From Phoronis pallida (lineage: Eukaryota > Phoronida > Phoronidae): DNA of 12,066 nt. The position numbers and the translations under genes were made by a program. The DNA lies in contig JAOXYC010193244.1 in NCBI GenBank assembly GCA_028565715.1, positions 1 through 12,066 on the forward strand, given 5' to 3'. The stretch's first letter is position 1; each line of letters begins with the position of its first letter. Below are positions 7,765 through 12,066 of the stretch, piece by piece. Under the pieces are notes generated by a model. It was not told the origin of the DNA and searched no databases. It worked only from the letters and a program-made list of their open reading frames with translations.

Positions 7765-7937
7765 TATCAAAGGTAGTTACCTTGTCAGAGTCCAGTGTTT
7801 TGAGCATGAAGAGCTTTCGTGACCGTCGCGGTCACTTCGTCGGTTCGTACTGATGTTTGTGTGACGTCATCAGCCCACGTGACGAAAGCTCTTCATGCTC
7901 AAAACACTGGACTCTCACAAGGTAACTACCTTTGATA
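7765..7937. repeat. Large hairpin with 56-bp nearly perfect arms
   Basis: Arms 7765-7820 and 7882-7937 are complementary over 56 bp with a single mismatch. The arm begins TATCAAAGGTAGTTACCTTG and ends GAAGAGCTTTCGT. The 61-nt loop contains a small hairpin (GACCG-TCG-CGGTC) and a TGACGTCA octamer. The 12-nt word ATCTAACATGTT directly precedes the left arm (7754-7765) and recurs at 7976-7987. Such high arm identity suggests a young fold-back MITE, here downstream of gene A. Confidence 0.8.
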
Positions 7938-8265
7938 TTCAACTTAACAGAGTCCGATATGAACATTCATGCGACTATCTAACATGTTGTTTTGATTTTG
8001 TTTGACTAAAATATATTTAGGTAATGTAAAGAAATCATGATTTTTCCATTGTTTTCAACTACAAAGCGTAAATCATACCATCGTTTAGGCAGCGGTTCAA
8101 GCTTTTGGAAATAATTGTTCGTGTTGCATGTCATGCAATGTTTAAAAAACCTTCCGTCATTGAAAGCAATTCCACAGGCACGTAATAAAATTCCTTAGTC
8201 ATGGTCAAAGTTAAAGTCCACAGTCTCTCATTCAAACAGTCGCCAAAGTATGTTTTTGTGTACAT

Positions 8266-8289
8266 ATCTAAATATTTTAATATTTAGAT
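8266..8289 (-). promoter_or_regulatory. Possible poly(A) signal within an AT-rich palindrome after gene A
   Basis: About 28 nt after the gene A stop codon the minus strand has ATTAAA (8281-8276). It lies inside a perfect 24-nt palindrome with 11-nt arms (ATCTAAATATT and its complement). ATTAAA is a common variant polyadenylation hexamer. If used, the 3' UTR would be very short, and AT-rich DNA yields this word often, so this is only a candidate. Confidence 0.3.
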
Positions 8290-8308
8290 TAAAATGGGGT
8301 TGATTATA

Positions 8309-8490
8309 TCAAAATTCATTCTTGTCGGTCTCCTTTGAAAAGTGTTGCATCTCCAGAAGGGTCTCACGGAAAGTGATAAAACCCTTTGACCTCTTAACCA
8401 GCAGAACGCAGAGCAGCACTGCCACTAAGATTATCAACACTGACGCACCGGCTGATATACCGACCACCTCTTCACTTCCGAGCTGCTGGG
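8309..8490 (-). CDS. Gene A last exon: transmembrane helix, short tail and stop
   Basis: The exon follows a strong TTCTTTTTCAG acceptor and completes a phase-1 codon as Ala. It encodes a linker (AQQLGSEEVVGISAGAS), a hydrophobic helix (VLIILVAVLLCVLLV), a basic stop-transfer KRSK, and a tail ending KETDKNEF before TGA at 8311-8309. Outside-to-inside orientation agrees with extracellular TSP1 modules before it and Lys/Arg after it. The tail of about 28 residues shows no ITAM, ITIM, TIR or death-domain motif. It holds an LL pair but no acidic residue at the position expected for a classical sorting signal. Confidence 0.9.
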
Positions 8491-11400
8491 CTGAAAAAGA
8501 ACAACATATGATCTAGAGCCATAGTCAGAAGTAATTCACCTTCGACAGTTTCGACTGGATGATCCTAGCCTTGCTCACAGAACTTACGGCAGATGGCGTA
8601 CCGGAGTTATGTGCGAGCAAGGCGTATCTAATGCAGGAACTGTCGAGGGCAAAGGGGAATCTTTTGGTACCATTTTCTCAGGGTTGTGAAAATTGACAAG
8701 AACATGTAAAAGTTGCTTTCTCGATATACTCGACTAATGTTTGGAAGCAGCAGTGCAAAAAATAAATCTTTGATAACTTTCATGAGTTAAGCTGTATTGT
8801 TTCGTCGTGTAAAGGGAACCAACTGTGATTACGGGATTTTTTGATAAAACACAAAGTCGAACAAGTCCTATTAAATACCTTGGCAACTACAACTCAGTTC
8901 TTCACTCGCGTTACCAGAACAGTTGGTACCACCATAAAGAGGTGCCGGGTTATCACATGACCTTGACCTTGACTGAACACCTCCGTCGCAGGCATCGCTA
9001 CATGTTGTCCAGTTCGACCATCCGGACCAGTTACCATTGACTAGAAATATAACGTTAACCAACTAATCTATAACTTGCTGTTGCTCTTGGACCCCTCTGC
9101 ACATCTTTGATATACAGGGCTTTTAGATAGCTACAATGTAGATAGAGTAACTAGGAAAACCTTTCAATTCTAAGCCTAACCTCGTAGTTAGCACCCGCTC
9201 TCAGCAAGCAACAAGTACTGGGCCTCTATTTTCGCCACGAATATGTCTTTGTATACCTTCATATATTCAAGACACCTTCTACAAAATTAAATGAAAATGA
9301 CACAAAACGTGGAAAAACATACCTGGGCAATTAATTTCATTACATCTTCTTTCTCCAGTTACATTACCAGAACAATTAAAACCACCATATAGTGGTGCCG
9401 GGTTAGCACATGACCTCAATCTTGACTGAACACCTCCACCACAAGTTACACTACACGTTGTCCAGTTTGACCATACAGACCAATTACCATTGACTATTAA
9501 TGTAAATTATGGAGAGTCATAATTTATTGTGTCTTTTGCGGAGATGAAAGATTATTTAATTAGTTTTTTTCCTTTAAAATAGTTTTAACATAAATTGTTT
9601 TTATTTGTCATAACTATTAAAACAAGAAAGGACGAAAAGAAAACCGCCACATACCTGGACAAAACAAATCATTACATCGCCTTTCTTCACTCGAGTTGCC
9701 AGAACAGTTAGCGCCACCATACAGTGGTGTCGGGTTATCACATGACCTTGACCTTGACTGAACACCTCCACCACAGGTTACGCTACATGATGTCCAGTTT
9801 GACCAGTTAGACCAATGACCATCAACTGAAAAGGTAAATTACACTACTTTTTCTTCCCAGTATGGTTGGGATAAAAAAATTGAAATTAGCGACGACTGCC
9901 TATTTTTTATTGTTTGTTGATTGCCTCTGGTGTTATTCTAATTGTAATCTAGTGACATCTTTCGGATATATCGAAACGTCGTTCTTCCACTATGAATATT
10001 GTGTTGTTCATCGTCTTCAACTTTATACTATGCATAGTTTGTATAAAAAGGTTATTTTGCAGTGTTTGCGTATGAGGTGAGGTTATTTAATCTCAACTTT
10101 AAATCGGATGAAGTATTTACACTCGGCTAAAGCCTCATTAAAATACTTCATCCGATTTAAGTTTCAATCGAATAACCTCACCTCATACTCCAACCAAAGT
10201 CAAATAGCCTATCAGTATTTATTCTTTATTTAAATAAACGCTCTGTTAAAACAGTCGCGTTTACACTCTACTGAAATTCCTTAGATATTAGGCGAAACAA
10301 AAGAAATCTATATACCCGGGCAATTCATTTCATTGCACCTCCTTTCTTCGCTGACGTCACCGGAACAGTTAGCACCACCATACAGTGGTGCTGGGTTGTC
10401 ACATGACCTTGACCTTGACTGAACACCACCTTCACAAGTAGCGCTACACATTGTCCAGTTTGACCATACAGACCAGTTTCCGTTCACTTGAAATTGACAA
10501 TAGAAATACATTGTGAGACGGTCTACCTTGGCAGCAAAAAAAATCGTTGAAAGGGCCTTTGGAAAGCTGCATAATAATTTTAAATATTGAATTAAAGTGT
10601 TTTAATTTACCCCTGATGAATTGGAGGATCAAGTTGTAACATAACATCAATAAAGATTCAATTATATACAAAACATTTACGTGAACACCAGGCACGACTA
10701 CCACTGTGTTTGATATGTTAAATATCAGTAATGAAACTCATAAGGATTAAATTATAGATATTTACTGAATCATGCCACTAGATTAAAAACAACAGATGCT
10801 GTTTGATAAAACACCAGAGTACATTTTGGTAACCGTAGTAAAAGGGGAGATTCCGATGTTTACCTCCACAAACTACGCCCACTGCTCTGTCACAGTGGAA
10901 ACTGCTGGAATAATAACTGCCTGTATTCCGATTACAACCACCAAGATCCAGTTCATGCCCAGTGCAGCGAACATTCTCCATGTGAAATTGTCCATTGCCA
11001 TACCCGTAAGTTGAACTACGTGGGGCACTTACGGCACCACTGTGGAAAAAGGATCAAACAGTAAACGTTTACTAAAAAAGCAAAGATCTATATTTTCTTG
11101 TAAATTACGAATAATTATTACGAACTAATAATTTTTATTTCAAAAACATAAACATCTGTACAAATATTTAATGATCAATAAATCACATTACATGTTTTTG
11201 AAGGAGGCCTCTAAAGATAAAGTGCCACTGTTAAGAGGTCCTCTTTTGAGATGAATATTAAAGGTTTGAATGCAAATTAAGTAGAATCACTGATGATTGC
11301 AATAAGGAACAAAGGACTACCATTACTTCAACTTTAGCGACATTTCATTACCTGTATCCAAGTTGTCTACAAACTACCATAGCATCATTCAAATCCCAAG

Positions 11401-11514
11401 AGTTATCACAAATCTGACTCCATCCGTTATAGTAGTAACCACTGAAGCGGAACTCAACCCGTCCACTATACGATGTTGGACCATCTCGAAGTCTCACTGA
11501 GAGTTCCGCATTTT
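8309..11514 (-). CDS. Gene A: SRCR - 4x TSP1 - transmembrane protein, 3' part (7 exons, N-terminus outside window)
   Basis: Seven minus-strand exons join in frame: 11514-11352, 11039-10864, 10486-10316, 9825-9655, 9493-9323, 9040-8879 and 8490-8309. The spliced length of 1196 nt gives 397 residues plus a stop. Domain order is one group A SRCR domain (about residues 1-113), four TSP1 repeats of 53-57 residues, a hydrophobic helix of about 20 residues and a cytoplasmic tail of about 28 residues. This is the layout of a type I cell-surface protein. SRCR and TSP1 modules generally bind proteins, glycans or microbial surfaces, but the ligand here is unknown. Every intron after the SRCR domain is phase 1, typical of shuffled extracellular modules. 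The first exon starts in phase 1, so at least one more coding exon lies upstream, beyond 12066 or unrecognised before it. I do not recognise a named orthologue. Confidence 0.92.
8540..8646. repeat. Fold-back sequence in the last intron of gene A
   Basis: TCGACAGTT (8542-8550) pairs with 8638-8646 and GCCTTGCTC (8568-8576) with 8615-8623, in register as an imperfect hairpin of about 107 nt. It lies between the TSP1 repeat 4 exon and the transmembrane exon. Confidence 0.55.
8879..9040 (-). CDS. Gene A exon: TSP1 repeat 4, shortened and divergent
   Basis: A 162-nt phase 1-1 exon from ATTTCTAG to CAAG/GTATTT. The start VNGNWSGWSNWTTCSDACDG and the middle GVQSRSRSCDNPAPLYGGTN match the other repeats. 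Two differences stand out. CSDAC has Ala where a Ser or Thr would accept O-fucose. The end is ELSCSCQG, with one residue between cysteines 5 and 6 instead of four, a net loss of three codons. All six cysteines remain, so the fold is probably kept with a tighter C-terminal loop. As the repeat next to the membrane helix it may act as a spacer. Confidence 0.92.
9323..9493 (-). CDS. Gene A exon: TSP1 repeat 3
   Basis: A 171-nt phase 1-1 exon from acceptor CATTAATAG to donor CCAG/GTATGT. The peptide starts VNGNWSVWSNWTTCSVTCGG, continues GVQSRLRSCANPAPLYGGFN and ends GERRCNEINCPG. The six cysteines, tryptophan ladder and CSVTCGG motif are intact. It differs from its sisters by Leu for Ser in the SRxRSC segment and Ala for Asp after that Cys, so it is the most diverged in the middle of the module, where repeats 1, 2 and 4 are nearly identical in DNA. 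Confidence 0.94.
9655..9825 (-). CDS. Gene A exon: TSP1 repeat 2
   Basis: A 171-nt phase 1-1 exon from CCTTTTCAG to CCAG/GTATGT. It encodes VDGHWSNWSNWTSCSVTCGG followed by GVQSRSRSCDNPTPLYGGAN and an ERRCNDLFCPG ending. All six TSP1 cysteines, three tryptophans, the CSVTCGG O-fucosylation-type motif and the arginine layer residues are present. Several N-X-S/T sequons occur (NWS, NWT, NCS, NSS). It is very similar in DNA to repeats 1, 3 and 4, so it arose by exon duplication. The intron separating it from repeat 1 contains the fold-back element at 10071-10187. Confidence 0.94.
10071..10187. repeat. Fold-back MITE-like element in a gene A intron
   Basis: Arms 10071-10118 and 10141-10187 contain two exact blocks: TATGAGGTGAGGTTATT with 10171-10187, and AAATCGGATGAAGTATTT with 10141-10158. 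A diverged segment separates the blocks. The 22-nt loop includes ACTCGGCTAAAGCCTC. It sits between the TSP1 repeat 1 and repeat 2 exons. Confidence 0.75.
10316..10486 (-). CDS. Gene A exon: TSP1 repeat 1
   Basis: A 171-nt exon, phase 1 at both ends, encoding a complete thrombospondin type 1 repeat. The peptide reads VNGNWSVWSNWTMCSATCEG and continues with GVQSRSRSC, NPAPLYGGANCSG and a RRCNEMNCPG ending. It has six cysteines, the WxxWxxW tryptophan ladder (candidate C-mannosylation sites), and CSATC, which fits the CxxS/TC O-fucosylation consensus. The residue after the second Cys is Glu instead of the usual Gly. The acceptor is TTTCAAG, an AAG site, which is weaker than the CAG or TAG sites of the other exons but required by the reading frame. 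Confidence 0.94.
10864..11039 (-). CDS. Gene A exon: SRCR domain, second half
   Basis: A 176-nt exon from acceptor TTTTTCCACAG to donor GGAG/GTAAAC. It begins with the last base of a Ser codon split by the preceding phase-2 intron and ends in phase 1. Key motifs are GYSGAVSAPRSSTYGYG, then MENVRCTGHELDLGGC, and finally HCDRAVGVVCG, the canonical SRCR ending. It supplies four cysteines, making six in total over two exons. That pattern, with the C1 and C4 cysteines of group B absent, is the textbook definition of a group A SRCR domain. Confidence 0.94.
11352..11514 (-). CDS. Gene A exon: SRCR domain, first half
   Basis: A 163-nt exon between a TTATTTCAG acceptor and a CAG/GTAATG donor. It starts in phase 1 and ends in phase 2. 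The peptide contains VRLRDGPTSYSGRVEF, then WSQICDNSWDLNDAMVVCRQ followed by LGY. These match the start of SRCR domains: the LxDG strand, the SGRVE strand, the CD..WDLNDA..VCRQLG core and the first two group A cysteines. The stretch FRFSGYYYNGWSQIC replaces the usual HNGxWGTVC, so the central strand is divergent and tyrosine-rich. Assignment to SRCR is firm. Confidence 0.93.
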
Positions 11515-11707
11515 CTGAAATAAAGATGTTGACCTTGTCTTAAGTTGCATACTAACACAAGAACTTAATCTTAAAGAAGAAGGAAAAATATTCGTTTTTT
11601 TAAACAAATTTGCATGAGATCAAAATGCTTACATAACAAATATTTATCCTGATACCATTATTCAACGCAAAATCCATGTTTACAATAACAAGGTGGATTA
11701 TCAACTT

Positions 11708-11890
11708 GGTGCCCGGACTCTAAAACATGGTGGCCGGACTCTAAAACCTAATGCCGGTGTTCAAAACTTCGTGCTCGGACGTCAAAACAGAATGGCCGGA
11801 CCCAAAAAACTATATGCCCGGACCCAAAACACAGTTCCCGGACCCGAAAACTTTGTGGCCGCACCCCAAAACATACTTCCTGGACTCACA
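11708..11890 (+). repeat. Minisatellite, 21-bp unit, about 8.5 copies
   Basis: Units follow the pattern NNTGCCCGGACCCAAAACNN, mostly 21 bp long with one 20-bp unit. They are diverged from one another. The plus strand stays open for 88 codons (11693-11959) and gives a loose seven-residue periodicity with words such as GARTLKH and GPENF. The unit register shifts relative to the frame after the first copies, so the open frame follows from the period being a multiple of three and is not evidence of a gene. It lies upstream of the first gene A exon in the window, probably in an intron. Confidence 0.8.
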
Positions 11891-12041
11891 TCTAGAGTAG
11901 AACTCGACTTGCCGAAATCAGTGACAGTAGAAGATTACTACGCAATTATCATGTTATGACAAAATATAAAAAATATATAGAGGATCCGTCACGAGTTCCT
12001 AGTTGATATCAATATTCTTAAACGCGTTTGAAATTTCGTTC

Positions 12042-12066
12042 TTAACCGAGCCTTTGGCGAGGTTAA
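12042..12066. repeat. Small hairpin at the window edge
   Basis: TTAACC (12042-12047) and GAGCC pair with GGCGA and GGTTAA (12061-12066) around a TTT loop, with two mismatches. It may be the start of a repeat that continues past the window. Confidence 0.35.

Noticed and set aside
8322-8516. Plus-strand ORF of 64 codons
   Set aside because: Antisense to the transmembrane exon of gene A.
8825-9040. Plus-strand ORF of 71 codons
   Set aside because: It is the antisense shadow of the TSP1 repeat 4 exon, whose minus-strand frame has full domain support.
9744-9763. TCAAGGTCA words (nuclear-receptor half sites) in the TSP1 exons
   Set aside because: They encode the conserved Ser-Arg-Ser-Arg segment of the TSP1 repeat; coding constraint explains them.
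10796-11014. Plus-strand ORF of 72 codons
   Set aside because: Antisense to the second SRCR exon.

Overview
This is AT-rich, intron-containing animal nuclear DNA. It carries parts of two genes for extracellular or cell-surface proteins, both on the minus strand, set in dense, mostly short, non-autonomous repeats. The small phase-1 exons, the SRCR, TSP1 and CUB modules, the tRNA-derived repeats and the many fold-back elements suggest a marine invertebrate. A mollusc, perhaps a bivalve, is my first guess; lancelet, echinoderm or cnidarian are not excluded. There are no bacterial operons, rRNA genes or CRISPR arrays.

Gene A (minus, 11514 down to 8309) is the 3' part of a type I membrane protein. 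Seven exons join in frame: two encode one six-cysteine (group A) SRCR domain, four encode one thrombospondin type 1 repeat each, and the last encodes a single transmembrane helix, a short basic tail and the stop codon. The in-window product is 397 residues; the N-terminus lies beyond 12066. All junctions have usable GT/AG sites and matching phases.

Gene B (minus, 3431 down to 2727 and beyond) is the 5' end of a separate gene downstream of gene A in the same orientation. It has a TATA-like box (3493-3484), a start codon at 3431-3429, a signal-peptide exon, and an exon for the first half of a CUB domain. The rest of the CUB was not found in the window. Gene A could bind ligands or microbes through SRCR and TSP1 modules and gene B could be secreted, but no partner or pathway can be read from the sequence.

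Layout: 1-530 nothing recognised; 532-660 decayed copies of a GAAAGAGCGC palindrome; 938-2605 a composite repeat with two clusters of GCAAATGTAGCAA-type words in both orientations, enclosing a fold-back element (1601-1850); 2727-3493 gene B 5' end; 3494-4377 intergenic; 4378-4580 SINE-like unit; 4805-4990 GC-rich island; 5376-5912 nested inverted-repeat elements; 5985-6104 fold-back; 6557-6600 second copy of the palindromic repeat; 6655-6846 GC-rich direct repeat; 7278-7502 TTAA-bounded element; 7520-7594 tRNA-like sequence; 7765-7937 large hairpin; 8309-11514 gene A, with fold-backs in its introns at 8540-8646 and 10071-10187; 11708-11890 a 21-bp minisatellite; 12042-12066 a small hairpin at the edge.

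Most stretches without a listed feature (1-530, 661-937, 1921-2290, 6110-6550, 6847-7277, 7988-8265, 11515-11707) showed no gene, RNA or clear repeat by eye.
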